Assembly: GCA_001725155.1 (NCBI GenBank)
Contig: MEFP01000008.1
Span: 62,001-126,000 of the forward strand
DNA length: 64,000 nt
Origin: Lysobacteraceae bacterium SCN 69-320
Lineage (GTDB): Bacteria > Pseudomonadota > Gammaproteobacteria > Xanthomonadales > Rhodanobacteraceae
Reading direction: 5' to 3'
Position numbers and translations under genes: made by a program. The notes below the pieces were generated by a model. That model saw only the letters and a program-made list of their open reading frames with translations. It ran no database searches and was not told the origin of the DNA. This document shows positions 46,625-54,815 of this stretch, piece by piece. Position 1 is the stretch's first letter. Every line of letters starts with the position of its first letter.

Positions 46625-48433
46625 CTACCAGACGTAGCCCCAGCGCGCGAGATATGGATCGAGCAGCGGCCGCAGCGGCGCGAACCACTCGGCATAGGCC
46701 TGCCAGCGGCCGACAGCGCGCGTGTTCACCGCCTCGGTCACCTGCGCATAGCTGGGCGTGGAGATATAGCCGCGCTGCTTCGCGCGCGCCTCGGGGCGCA
46801 GCAGCGCATCATGCCATTCCAGATCGAGGAAGTCGGTCAATGCGCGCGCGCGCGCCGGCAGGTCGGCGACGAGATCCTCGTAGCGCGAGACGAACACGTC
46901 GCCGCCGAGCAGTGCCTGCTGGCTTGTCCAGAAATCCATGGCGGCCGCGTAGCCGCGCGCCGTGCTGTCGAGGGTTTCGCACAATGCGACGAAGGCCGGC
47001 GAGCGGAAGTTCTGCATGTAGTTGCTGAGCACCACGTCGGCCGGATGGCGCAGGGCGAGCACGATGCGCGCCTGCGGATAGAGCCGGCGCAGCAGCGGCA
47101 GCTTCAGCAGGTTCAGCGGGTTCTTGTCGACGAGCCGCGTCTGCGCGTTCCAGTTCACATGGCGCGCGACACGTTCGCGATAGATCGCGCGCATCGCCGC
47201 GCACTGGCCCGGCGTCAGCCGGCCCAGGTCCTGCGGATAGCGCAGGCCGCTGTCCTGCAGATAGTCGATGAGATCCTGCAGGTAGGCGCGCTCGTCCATG
47301 CAGGCCAGCGCCGGGTGCGCGTCGAGCATGGTCTCCAGCAGGGTCGTGCCCGAGCGCGGAAAGCCGACGACGAAGATCGGGCTGGCCGCCGCGTCCGGCG
47401 CGGCCGGGTCGGGTGACCAGGCGGCGTATTCCGCCGCGCTCAGGCGCTGTTCCACACCGGCCAGCGGCGTGCCGGCGAACAGGCGCGGCGCGCGGGCGCG
47501 CACCTGGGCGCAGCGCGCGGCGTGAGCTCGGGCCAGGGCCTGCATCGCCGCGGCCGGATCGCCGTCGCGGTCGCAGGCGCGTGCGAGTGAAAAGTACACA
47601 TTGGCGTTGTGCAGCGCGGTGCTGCCGCTGCGCAGCAGCTCTTCGTGCAGCCGGCGCGCGTTGCGTGCGTCCTTGCCGCGCGACGCCAGGCCGGCGCGCA
47701 GCAGGGCCAGATCCTCGGCCAGCGCAGGATTCAGGTCGTCGCGGGCCGACAGCGCCGCGGCGATGGCCTCGGCCTCGGCCAGGCGGTTGCAGCGTTCATG
47801 CACGGCGGCCAGACGCAGCAGCACGCGCGGATGCTGCGGCTCGCGCGCGCCGGCCAGGCGCAGCAGGTCTTCGGCGGCCGCCGTCGCATCGAGCCGGAAC
47901 AGCAGCCAGCCGGCCTCGGCCAACACGGTTGCCTCGACGTCCTGCCAGCGCAGCGGTCCGCTCAGCAGCTCCCGTGCCCTGGCCAGGTCGCCGGTCTCGA
48001 ACGCCGCCGCGGCGGCATAGGTGCGGATTTCCGCATCCAGCGGCGCCTGGCGCAGGCCGCGTTCGAGCCAGCCCAGCGCGGCCACCGCGTCGCCGACATC
48101 CAGCGCATTGAGACCGAGATTCAGCAGCACGCCGGCCTGCTCGCCGCCGCGCCGCAGCGCTTCGCGCAGCGCCGCTTCGGCTTCGTCGTTGCGGCCGGCT
48201 TCGCGCAGCGCATTGCCGAGATTGCTGCTCGCCTCGAAACCGGCGCCGGGCGCAGCGGCGAGGCGGCGGAACAGCACGATGGCCTCGTCCAGCTGCTGCT
48301 GCGCCTGCAGGCTCAGCGCGAGCAGGGTGTTCGCGGCCGCGTCGCCGGCATCCGCGGCGAGCAGCGCGCGACAGGCCTGCTCGGCTTCGCGGTAGCGGCC
48401 GTTCTCGATATGGGCGAACGCGTCTCGGAGCAT
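46625..48433 (-). CDS. TPR-domain sulfotransferase
   Basis: A 602-residue protein. The N-terminal 320 residues form about eight TPR units (for example NGRYREAEQACRALLAADAGDAAANTLLALSLQAQ, residues 12-46 as a typical unit). The C-terminal part is a PAPS-dependent sulfotransferase with the 5'-phosphosulfate loop VVGFPRSGTTLLETML and the 3'-phosphate motif IVLALRHPADVVLSNYMQNF. It transfers sulfate from PAPS to an unknown acceptor. It begins the minus-strand series sulfotransferase, ECF sigma, secreted protein, kinase, and a deleted second copy lies after the kinase. Confidence 0.92.
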   Translation of the reverse strand: MLRDAFAHIENGRYREAEQACRALLAADAGDAAANTLLALSLQAQQQLDEAIVLFRRLAAAPGAGFEASSNLGNALREAGRNDEAEAALREALRRGGEQAGVLLNLGLNALDVGDAVAALGWLERGLRQAPLDAEIRTYAAAAAFETGDLARARELLSGPLRWQDVEATVLAEAGWLLFRLDATAAAEDLLRLAGAREPQHPRVLLRLAAVHERCNRLAEAEAIAAALSARDDLNPALAEDLALLRAGLASRGKDARNARRLHEELLRSGSTALHNANVYFSLARACDRDGDPAAAMQALARAHAARCAQVRARAPRLFAGTPLAGVEQRLSAAEYAAWSPDPAAPDAAASPIFVVGFPRSGTTLLETMLDAHPALACMDERAYLQDLIDYLQDSGLRYPQDLGRLTPGQCAAMRAIYRERVARHVNWNAQTRLVDKNPLNLLKLPLLRRLYPQARIVLALRHPADVVLSNYMQNFRSPAFVALCETLDSTARGYAAAMDFWTSQQALLGGDVFVSRYEDLVADLPARARALTDFLDLEWHDALLRPEARAKQRGYISTPSYAQVTEAVNTRAVGRWQAYAEWFAPLRPLLDPYLARWGYVW

Positions 48434-48540
48434 GCGGAAAACCGTTCTGTTGCGACGCGGCGAGTATCCGCGGCGCCGTTCCGCAGCCGCAATTGCCGCA
48501 AGGCCGCCGTGGCGCATTCGCGCAGTCGCGGCAACGCGGC
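48434..48540 (-). repeat. duplicated leader block, copy B, upstream of the TPR-sulfotransferase
   Basis: The block matches 41773-41879 over its length, with two nearly identical stretches (48450-48488 and 48511-48536). Conservation in non-coding DNA at both copies means it came with the gene duplication and may contain the promoter. Confidence 0.7.
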
Positions 48541-48660
48541 GCCGTGCCCGGGCGGTCGTCGACTGCCACGGCGTCATGCAGGCGCCGCGGCGGGTCCGCC
48601 CGGGCGCCTGTGCGACAATCGCCGGTTCGCGCGCCGCCGCGCGGCACGGCCGGACCGACC

Positions 48661-49296
48661 ATGATCATTTCGCACAAGTACCGCTACATCTTCTTCGCCG
48701 TGCCCAAGACCGGCACGCATTCCGTGCGCCAGGCCCTGCGTCCATACATGGATACGCAGGACCAGGAGCAGGTCGGCCTGTTCGTGCAGAAGCGCTTCGA
48801 CGATCCGACCCTGGGCGACATCGGCCATGGCCATCTGAGCGTGCGTCAGGTCGAGCCGGTGCTCGGCGAGGTATTCCGCGACTATTTCAAGTTCGCTTTC
48901 GTGCGCAATCCCTACGATCGCTTCGTGTCGTACTGCGCGTTCATGACGCGACAGGGCGGCCATTTCGAGCGCAACCCGCGCGCGGTCATGCGCCACTTCA
49001 TCGCCGAGCGGCCGCCGCTGGAACACATCCTGTTCCGGCCGCAGTACGAAATGCTGGTCGACGCCCACGACCGGCTGGCCATGGATTTCGTCGGCAAGAG
49101 CGAGCGCGCGCAGGCCGATTACGCACAGATCTGCGCGCGCCTGGGCTTTCCGGCGGAAATCCTCGGCCAGGTCAACAGCTCGCGCCATCGGCCCTACACC
49201 GAGTATTACGACGACGAACTGCGCGAACTCGTCGGCCGCTTCTACCGCCGCGACCTCGAGCTGTTCGGCTATTCCTTCGCGGGTTCGCTGGACTGA
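48661..49296 (+). CDS. sulfotransferase family 2 domain protein
   Basis: A 211-residue soluble protein. The PAPS 5'-loop is FFAVPKTGTHSVRQAL and the 3'-phosphate site is FAFVRNPYDRFVSYCAFM, which places it in the sulfotransferase-2/chondroitin-type group distinct from the TPR enzyme nearby. It is divergent from the TPR-sulfotransferase with 227 bases between. Its last 28 bases overlap the convergent membrane-protein gene. Likely role: sulfation of a surface glycan or small molecule. Confidence 0.85.
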   Translation: MIISHKYRYIFFAVPKTGTHSVRQALRPYMDTQDQEQVGLFVQKRFDDPTLGDIGHGHLSVRQVEPVLGEVFRDYFKFAFVRNPYDRFVSYCAFMTRQGGHFERNPRAVMRHFIAERPPLEHILFRPQYEMLVDAHDRLAMDFVGKSERAQADYAQICARLGFPAEILGQVNSSRHRPYTEYYDDELRELVGRFYRRDLELFGYSFAGSLD

Positions 49297-49739
49297 GCCA
49301 GGGCGGGCGGGCGCCGGTACCAGGCCGCGGCCGCCGCGGCAAGCGCGGCGCCGCCGGCCAGAAGGACGAGATCCGCGGTCGTCAGCCACGCGCGCGTCAT
49401 CGCGAATGCGAGATCCAGTCCGATGCTGCCGAGGGTTTCGCTCAGGCGCATGCCGAGCAGCAGCGCGACACGCCCGCCCGCGATCATCCACAACGCATAG
49501 CCCGAGGCGAGCAGCGAGAACAGCGCCGCGCACAGCGCCGCGGGCAGCGTGCCGCGTGGTCCATGCGTGCCGGCCAGCACGCGGCCGATCAGGATGCCTA
49601 GCGGCAGTGCGAGAAAGGCGAGCGTTTCCTGGCGGAACAGCGCAGCCAGCGCCCAGACCGCGCCGCCGGCCAGCGCAATCATCAGCGCCGTGGTCAGGCC
49701 GAACAGGTTCAGTGCGGAAGGCGCTCGCTCAGCGCGCAT
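49269..49739 (-). CDS. small integral membrane protein (4 helices)
   Basis: A 156-residue hydrophobic protein with about four membrane helices: LFGLTTALMIALAGGAVWALAALF, LALPLGILIGRVLAG, LCAALFSLLASGYALWMIAGG and LVLLAGGAALAAAAAAWY. There is a short charged C-terminal tail. I do not recognise a family. Its 3' end overlaps the sulfotransferase gene tail-to-tail by 28 bases, which is unusual here and argues either for a shorter true protein or for antisense coupling. Confidence 0.65.
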   Translation of the reverse strand: MRAERAPSALNLFGLTTALMIALAGGAVWALAALFRQETLAFLALPLGILIGRVLAGTHGPRGTLPAALCAALFSLLASGYALWMIAGGRVALLLGMRLSETLGSIGLDLAFAMTRAWLTTADLVLLAGGAALAAAAAAWYRRPPALAQSSEPAKE

Positions 49740-49845
49740 GGCGGTAGTCGGGGGCGCGCGGCGAAAGCGGCATCATCGGCGAAGGGTGGTCGGAAAGGCC
49801 GCGATGATAGCCGCGGCGGCGCTTGCGCGTCTGCGCCGGCCGCGC

Positions 49846-50253
49846 TCAGCGCAGCGCGTCGCCGGGATCGAGCAGCCAGGCCTGCGGGTGGTGGCGAAAG
49901 CCGATGCGCGGGTAGTAGTCCACGGCCGCCGGCGCGGCCAGCAGCACGATCTTGGCCTGCGGCGCGGCCTGCTGCGTGCGGCGGATCAGCTCGCGGCCCA
50001 GACCGTGGCGCTGGTACGCGTCGCGCACGGCCAGGTCGGCCAGATAGGTCGTGAAACCGTAGTCGCTGAGGCTGCGCGCGATACCGACGAGGCGTTCGCC
50101 GTCCCAGGCCGTGATCGTCAGGTTCGCATTGGCCAGCATCGCGGCGAAGCGCGCGTCGTCGGCGATCGGCCGGCGCGCGCCGAGCGAGCAGTCCGCGTAG
50201 AGATCGCGCGCCGCAATGAGATCGGGAACGACGTCGTCGCGATAGACGATCAT
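49846..50253 (-). CDS. GNAT family N-acetyltransferase
   Basis: A 135-residue acetyl-CoA-dependent acetyltransferase. Motif A with the pyrophosphate loop is LAVRDAYQRHGLGRELIRRT (Q/R-x-x-G-x-G), after strand TYLADLAV; the C-terminal PRIGFRHHPQAWLL strand completes the fold. It begins with an ATGA overlap of the PNPOx-like gene stop (50250-50253), so the two are co-translated. The acceptor amine is unknown. Confidence 0.88.
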   Translation of the reverse strand: MIVYRDDVVPDLIAARDLYADCSLGARRPIADDARFAAMLANANLTITAWDGERLVGIARSLSDYGFTTYLADLAVRDAYQRHGLGRELIRRTQQAAPQAKIVLLAAPAAVDYYPRIGFRHHPQAWLLDPGDALR

Positions 50254-50903
50254 GCGGCGTCTCCGGCCATGCCGGTCAGCCGCCGCACCGAGGCCGGCGG
50301 CTGCAGGTCGCAGTCCTCGGCCGGAATCGGCGCGGCATGGCGCATCTGCTGCGGCACGACGCCGGCCCAGACCGGTTGGCCGATGTCGGCCGGATCGTCG
50401 CGCGGGCCGCCTTCGCGCACCTTCGCGCTGGCGTCCTCGACCGTGAAGCGCAGCAGCAGGGTGGCGGCCAGCTCGTTGCGGTCCGCTGCACGCGATTCGG
50501 CCGCACGGCCCGGCAGGATCGCGTCGACGAAGCGCGCGAGCGCGGCGGCCTTTTCCGCCGCGTCGTCGACGACCCGGGCCGTGCCGAAGCAGACTGCCGA
50601 GCGGTAGTTCACCGAATGGTGGAAATGCGAGCGCGCGAGCACCAGGCCGTCGACGTGAGTGACGCTGACGCAGGCCGCGATGCCGTCGGCCAGCGTGCGC
50701 ATCAGGCGGCTGGCGATGGAGCCGTGCAGCAGGATGTCGTCGCCGTCGCGCGCATACAGCATCGGTATCACGAAGGGCTGGCCGTCGGCACAGAAACCGA
50801 CATGGGCGAGGAAGCCCGCGTCGAGCACCGCCTGCACGGCGCCGCTGTCGTAACGGGCGCGTTCCTTGACGCGGCGGACGTGGTGTCGGGCGGTGGGACG
50901 CAT
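50250..50903 (-). CDS. pyridoxamine 5'-phosphate oxidase-like FMN-binding protein
   Basis: A 217-residue split-barrel flavoprotein of the PNPOx-like/NimA-related group: AGFLAHVGFCADGQPFVIPMLYARDGDDILLHGSIASRLMRTL is the typical FMN-binding region (residues 29-72), followed by SHFHHSVNYRSAVCFGTARVV. It is divergent from a MocR regulator, a common pairing in which MocR controls a vitamin-B6-linked or flavin enzyme. The inverted repeat in the 91-base gap supports this. Confidence 0.87.
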   Translation of the reverse strand: MRPTARHHVRRVKERARYDSGAVQAVLDAGFLAHVGFCADGQPFVIPMLYARDGDDILLHGSIASRLMRTLADGIAACVSVTHVDGLVLARSHFHHSVNYRSAVCFGTARVVDDAAEKAAALARFVDAILPGRAAESRAADRNELAATLLLRFTVEDASAKVREGGPRDDPADIGQPVWAGVVPQQMRHAAPIPAEDCDLQPPASVRRLTGMAGDAA

Positions 50904-50947
50904 GCGGGCAGGCTCCGGCTCTTGACGCGGCCAGTATCTGGCTCAGA

Positions 50948-50993
50948 ATTGGCCCTACAAAGAACCGCAATCGCTATACGCGAAAGGGCCAAT
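50948..50993. promoter_or_regulatory. 9-bp inverted repeat between PNPOx-like and MocR genes
   Basis: Perfect arms ATTGGCCCT (50948-50956) and AGGGCCAAT (50985-50993), 37 bases start to start. The right arm ends two bases before the GTG start of the regulator gene. This is a good candidate for autoregulation by the MocR protein. Confidence 0.6.
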
Positions 50994-50994
50994 C

Positions 50995-52449
50995 GTGTAC
51001 CTCGAACTCGACGGCAACGGCGCGCTGTACGCGCAGCTCACGCGGGCCTTGAAAGCCGCGATCCTCGCCGGCCGCGTCGCCGCCGGTGCGCGCCTGCCGG
51101 CCACGCGCGTGCTGTCGCGCGAAATGGACCTGTCGCGCAATACCGTGCTCGCGGCCTACGAGCAGTTGCATGCGGAGGGTTTCCTCGTCGGCAAGGTCGG
51201 CTCCGGCAGCTACGTCGCGGAGATCGAATCCGCGCGGCGGCCGCGCGCCGCGCCGCGCGTCGTGCCGACGAGTCCGGTCGCGCGCTACGCCAAGCGTGCG
51301 CGCGAGGTGTTCGACGATGTGATCCCGGGCCGCCAGTACAAGGGCCTGCGCTACAACCTGCAGTACGGCCTGCCGCTGACCAATCCGACCCTGACCAGCG
51401 CCTGGCGCCGCGCGCTTGCGCAGGCGTCGGCGCACGCGGAGCTGGATTATCCGGAACCGCAGGGCCTGCCCGAACTGCGCGAGCAGATCTGCGACTACCT
51501 CGCACGGCGCCGCGGCATCGTCTGCGCGCCGGAGGATCTGCTCGTGGTCTCCGGTACGCAGCAGGCGTTCTTCCTCGCCGCGACCGTGCTGGTCGAGGCC
51601 GGCGAAGGCGTCATCATCGAAGACCCGCACTACCGCGGCGCGCGCCAGGTGTTCCAGGCCCACGGCGCGCGCGTGGACGCCGTACCGGTCGATGCCGACG
51701 GCCTGCGCACCGACCTGCTGCCCGAGCGCGGCGCCCGGCTCATCGTCGTGACGCCGTCGCACCAGTTTCCGGCCGGCGCGGTGATGTCGCTGGCGCGGCG
51801 CCTGGAACTCATCGAATACGCCGCGCGCCAGCGCGCCTGGGTCATCGAGGACGACTACGACGGCGAGTTCCGCTATGACGCGCATCCGCTGGCCGCGATG
51901 CAGTCGCTGGACCGGCACGGCCGCGTGATCTACATCGGCAGCTTCTCCAAGACCCTGTTCCCGAGCCTGCGTCTGGGCTACATGGTGCTGCCGCCGGGCC
52001 TGCGCAAAGCCTTCGTCGCGGCCAAATGGTTCTGCGACCGCGGCTGCCCGGCGATCGAGCAGGGAGCGCTGGCCCGTTTCATGGCCGACGGCAGCTTCGA
52101 ACGCCACCTGCGCGACACGGCCAGAACCCTGAAACAGCGCCGCAGCGCCATGCTGGCCGGGCTGCGCCGGTACGCGCCGGCGGTCGAGGTGGCCGACACG
52201 CATGCGGGCATGCATCTGGTTGCCTGGCTGCCCGGCGTCAGCCGCAGCCAGTGCGAGAAACTCATTGCGCTGGCCGCCGAGCGCGGACTTGGGCTTTATG
52301 CGATCGAGCCCTATTTCCTTGGCCAGCCCTCACGCAACGGCCTGCTGCTCGGCTATGCCAGCCTGCCGCCGGCCGACATCGAGGCGGCCATGAGGCTGTT
52401 CGGCGCCTGCCTTGCGGAACTGGGCCTGGGCCGGCGTCAGGCCGCATAA
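50995..52449 (+). CDS. MocR/PdxR-type transcriptional regulator (GntR HTH + aminotransferase fold)
   Basis: A 484-residue fusion. The N-terminal GntR winged helix (about 1-75) contains LPATRVLSREMDLSRNTVLAAYEQLHAEGF. The C-terminal part is a class I aminotransferase fold binding PLP, with K319 in SFSKTLFPSLRLGYM as Schiff-base lysine and the N-D-Y segment IEDDYDGEFRYD. Such regulators sense pyridoxal phosphate or amino compounds rather than catalyse. The start codon is GTG at 50995. The divergent PNPOx-like/GNAT operon is the likely target. Confidence 0.93.
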   Translation: MYLELDGNGALYAQLTRALKAAILAGRVAAGARLPATRVLSREMDLSRNTVLAAYEQLHAEGFLVGKVGSGSYVAEIESARRPRAAPRVVPTSPVARYAKRAREVFDDVIPGRQYKGLRYNLQYGLPLTNPTLTSAWRRALAQASAHAELDYPEPQGLPELREQICDYLARRRGIVCAPEDLLVVSGTQQAFFLAATVLVEAGEGVIIEDPHYRGARQVFQAHGARVDAVPVDADGLRTDLLPERGARLIVVTPSHQFPAGAVMSLARRLELIEYAARQRAWVIEDDYDGEFRYDAHPLAAMQSLDRHGRVIYIGSFSKTLFPSLRLGYMVLPPGLRKAFVAAKWFCDRGCPAIEQGALARFMADGSFERHLRDTARTLKQRRSAMLAGLRRYAPAVEVADTHAGMHLVAWLPGVSRSQCEKLIALAAERGLGLYAIEPYFLGQPSRNGLLLGYASLPPADIEAAMRLFGACLAELGLGRRQAA

Positions 52450-52492
52450 TCCCGCTCTTCCCGGCATCGCCGGACAGGAATCGAACCGCCTC

Positions 52493-53050
52493 ATGGCCGG
52501 ATACAGCCACACTTCCGAACCGATCAAGCTCGAACGCGACTGCGCCGCCGTCATGGTGCCGCAGGGTGAGGCCGTGACCTTGCCGGCCGGACAGATCGGC
52601 TACATCACCCAGGCGCTGGGCGGAAGCTTCACGGTCTACATCGAAGGCAACCTGTTCCGCATCAAGGGCGAGGACGCCGACGCGATCGGCAAGGAACCGC
52701 CGCCGACGATAGAACTGGACGAAGGTGCCAGCGACGCCGAGGTCGAGAAGCTGGTCTGGCAGCAGCTGCGCACCTGCTTCGATCCGGAAATCCCGGTCAA
52801 CATCGTCGATCTGGGTCTGGTCTACGAATGCGACCTGGTCCGCGGCGAGAGCGGCGAGCGGGAAGTGCGCGTGCGCATGACCCTGACCGCGCCGGGCTGC
52901 GGCATGGGCGACATCCTCGTCGACGACGTGCGCGCCAAGGTCGAGGCGATCCCGACCGTCGCCGCGGCCGACGTGGAGCTGACCTTCGATCCGCCCTGGA
53001 CTCACGCGATGATGTCGGACGTGGCCAAGCTCGAAACCGGCATGCTCTGA
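52493..53050 (+). CDS. sufT: iron-sulfur cluster assembly protein SufT (DUF59)
   Basis: A 185-residue protein with an N-terminal extension (CAAVMVPQGEAVTLPAGQIGYITQALGG) peculiar to SufT and a C-terminal DUF59/MIP18 domain: FDPEIPVNIVDLGLVYECDL and LTAPGCGMGDILVDDVRAKVE, with the invariant Cys of TAPGC. It is thought to help mature Fe-S proteins. It starts 44 bases after the MocR stop; the ribosome site is weak. An excellent intrinsic terminator follows 12 bases after its stop. Confidence 0.9.
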   Translation: MAGYSHTSEPIKLERDCAAVMVPQGEAVTLPAGQIGYITQALGGSFTVYIEGNLFRIKGEDADAIGKEPPPTIELDEGASDAEVEKLVWQQLRTCFDPEIPVNIVDLGLVYECDLVRGESGEREVRVRMTLTAPGCGMGDILVDDVRAKVEAIPTVAAADVELTFDPPWTHAMMSDVAKLETGML

Positions 53051-53061
53051 AGGGCGCCCCG

Positions 53062-53085
53062 AAAACCGTCGGTCCGACGGTTTTT
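53062..53085 (+). terminator. intrinsic terminator after sufT
   Basis: An inverted repeat (arms AAAACCGTCGG / CCGACGGTTTT) followed by a fifth T; symmetrical enough to work on both strands. It lies 12 bases past the sufT stop. Confidence 0.8.
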
Positions 53086-53186
53086 CGAGTCGACGAGTCC
53101 GGCGCAGGTGTGGACTCGTCCGTGCGGCTCCAGCGCTTGCGCACGCGATCGCGAACGGCACGTGACCGTGCCGCGCGCACCTCGTC

Positions 53187-53297
53187 TGGGTGTTCTGAAA
53201 CGTAGCGCGCACTCGATCGCGAGCGGCACGTCGAAGTATTTTTGGGTGTCCCGAAACGGCGGCACGTCGCGAAGTACTTGGGTGTCCCGAAACGGCG
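53187..53297. repeat. three imperfect tandem copies of a TGGGTGTCCCGAAACG element
   Basis: The element occurs at 53187-53202 (two mismatches), 53243-53259 and 53279-53297, each preceded by a GGCACGT motif and GAAGTA-like sequence. The spacing (56 and 36 bases) differs by an internal deletion. It fills the gap between sufT and a convergent membrane protein gene. Confidence 0.55.
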
Positions 53298-53325
53298 CCT
53301 GACGAAACGGCGCCCTGAGGCGTCG

Positions 53326-54051
53326 TCACGCCTGCGTCGCGTCCGCTTCGCGACGCGATCCGCGCCAGATCGACGTGGACGTGAACGCGTAGCGCAGCAG
53401 CCCCCAGAACAGCGGCAGATACAGTGCGACGACGATGGCGGTGCCGGCCAGGATGATCGGCAGGTCGTCGCCTGCGGTCCCGAGTTCGTTCCAGGATTCC
53501 AGGCACTCGCTGCCGAGCCAGGCTAGGTTCACGGCCAGGCAGGCGACCCACAGCAGCGGATGCAGCCACGCGCGGCGCAGGCGCCAGCCGACGATGCCGA
53601 CCAGCCCGGCCGTCATCATCGCGAGCGTCAGCATTTTCACGACGCTGACGTAGGCGGCGCGCAGGCCGGTCAATCTGCCGACGAGGTCCAGCACGATGAT
53701 CAGGCCGACGAAGCTGACATAGCCGAACCAGAGCACGTTCCAGACGCGGCCCCGGCGTTTTTCCGCGGCGGCGGATTTCCGCGTCATTGCGGACGTCGGC
53801 GCGCGCGGCGCCTGGGGATTGCGTGCGAACTCGTCGGCCGGAAAGTCCAGCTCCGCATCGACCTGCAGTTCCGCCGGCGCGGCGTCCGCGGCGAGCGCCG
53901 CTTCGGCAAGGATTCCGCGCCCGGCGAGTTCGGCCAGCGCGACCTCGCGCGCGAGCTCGGTCAGCGAGTGCGCGCGCAGCAGGCGCAGCAGCTCGGCGTC
54001 GACGAGATCGGCATAGCGCTGCTGCAGTGATTCCCGGGTGATTTCGGACAT
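53326..54051 (-). CDS. membrane protein with soluble helical N-terminus
   Basis: A 241-residue protein. Residues 1-45 (SLQQRYADLVDAELLRLLRAHSLTELAREVALAELAGRG) look like a short helical module found at the N-terminus of some xanthomonad membrane proteins. A Pro/Ala linker follows, then about four membrane helices (WFGYVSFVGLIIVLDLVGRL, VVKMLTLAMMTAGLVGIVGW, LLWVACLAVNLAWLG, IILAGTAIVVALYLPLFWGLL). I do not recognise the family. It is transcribed away from the hairpin array upstream. Confidence 0.75.
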   Translation of the reverse strand: MSEITRESLQQRYADLVDAELLRLLRAHSLTELAREVALAELAGRGILAEAALAADAAPAELQVDAELDFPADEFARNPQAPRAPTSAMTRKSAAAEKRRGRVWNVLWFGYVSFVGLIIVLDLVGRLTGLRAAYVSVVKMLTLAMMTAGLVGIVGWRLRRAWLHPLLWVACLAVNLAWLGSECLESWNELGTAGDDLPIILAGTAIVVALYLPLFWGLLRYAFTSTSIWRGSRREADATQA

Positions 54052-54404
54052 GTGGCGTCTTCCCCGGGGGCGCTGTGGCTGTAGTCAACGGAGCGCCGGC
54101 GGTGTTCCGAACAGCGGGCATGAGTTGCGCCGCCCTGCGTCGGAGTTCGGTCGCGCCCTGGTCGTTCTTCAGTGCCTGGGCGGTAACCCGATCCCCATTC
54201 GTGCCGTCCGGCCCGTTGCGCGTTCCAGGCTGTCGGAACCCGAGGTTCTGTGCGACGGCCTTTCAGCCCCGTGAACAGGAGGGCTTTGTGCGCCGGCGGC
54301 GAGGAACGTGATGCTGCTGGTTCCTTTGAGCTCGCCTGATCAAGCCCTCCCCTTCAAGGGGAGGGTATGGGGGGGGATGGGGTTGCTTGTTCCACCCATC
54401 GGCG
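54052..54404. other. 353-bp gap holding the promoter of the membrane protein gene
   Basis: No gene is supported. Short arginine-rich frames on the plus strand are shadows. A run of G (54366-54377) precedes the repeat array. No clear promoter motif was found. Confidence 0.35.
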
Positions 54405-54584
54405 CGGGATGCGCCTTTCCGAAAAATGGCCGCAGATGATGGCCCGGCGTCATGTGAGCGTGCTTTTTATTTGCGGGTTGGCGTGGGACGGCATCAAGAA
54501 CGGGTATGCACGCGATGCCGTTGGCATCGCGTGGGTGTATTTCTCGCCGGTCGGTGCGGGGCGCGCCTCCCCGAAAAATGGCCG

Positions 54585-54623
54585 CACATGATGCCCTCGG
54601 CATCATGTGGGCGTTTTTTTTTT
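54585..54623 (+). terminator. terminator-like hairpin within the array
   Basis: A perfect 11-bp stem (54585-54595 / 54599-54609), 3-base loop, then ten consecutive T at 54614-54623 on the plus strand. It has the form of a strong intrinsic terminator, although no plus-strand gene precedes it. Confidence 0.7.
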
Positions 54624-54762
54624 GCGGGCCGGCGTGAGTCGGCATCAAGAACGGGTATGCACGCGATGCCGTTGGCATCGCGCAGGTGTGTTTTTCGCCG
54701 GTCGGCGCCGTTGGCATCGCGCAGGTGTGTTTTTCGCCGGTCGGCGCGGGACGCGCCTCCCC

Positions 54763-54815
54763 GAAAAATGGCCGCACGTGATGCCCCCGGCATCACGTGA
54801 GCGCGGCCATTTTTC
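54763..54815 (-). terminator. long nested hairpin ending the FimX-like gene
   Basis: Inner perfect 11-bp stem (54775-54785 / 54789-54799) inside an outer perfect 12-bp repeat (54763-54774 / 54804-54815). It overlaps the stop codon of the gene ending at 54814; on the minus strand it is followed by a T-rich run, so it should terminate that transcript. Confidence 0.7.

Larger units (their letters stand above)
54405..54815. repeat. tandem array of about 151-bp hairpin-bearing units with an embedded 39-bp duplication
   Basis: GAAAAATGGCCGCA starts at 54421 (with one change), 54573 and 54763, giving intervals of 152 and 190 (151 plus 39). Each full unit has two hairpins: an ATGATGCC...GGCATCAT type and GCGATGCC-GTT-GGCATCGC (54512-54530, 54663-54681). 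Between units 2 and 3 a 39-base segment is duplicated exactly (54668-54706 and 54707-54745). Unit 3 is truncated at the stop codon of the FimX-like gene. Confidence 0.75.

Noticed and set aside
54340-54777. A minus-strand ORF of 145 codons across the hairpin array
   Set aside because: It merely translates the tandem repeats and hairpins; it has no independent start signal.
54405-54815. CRISPR array
   Set aside because: The repeats are long, contain two hairpins each and lack unique spacers; no cas genes are nearby.
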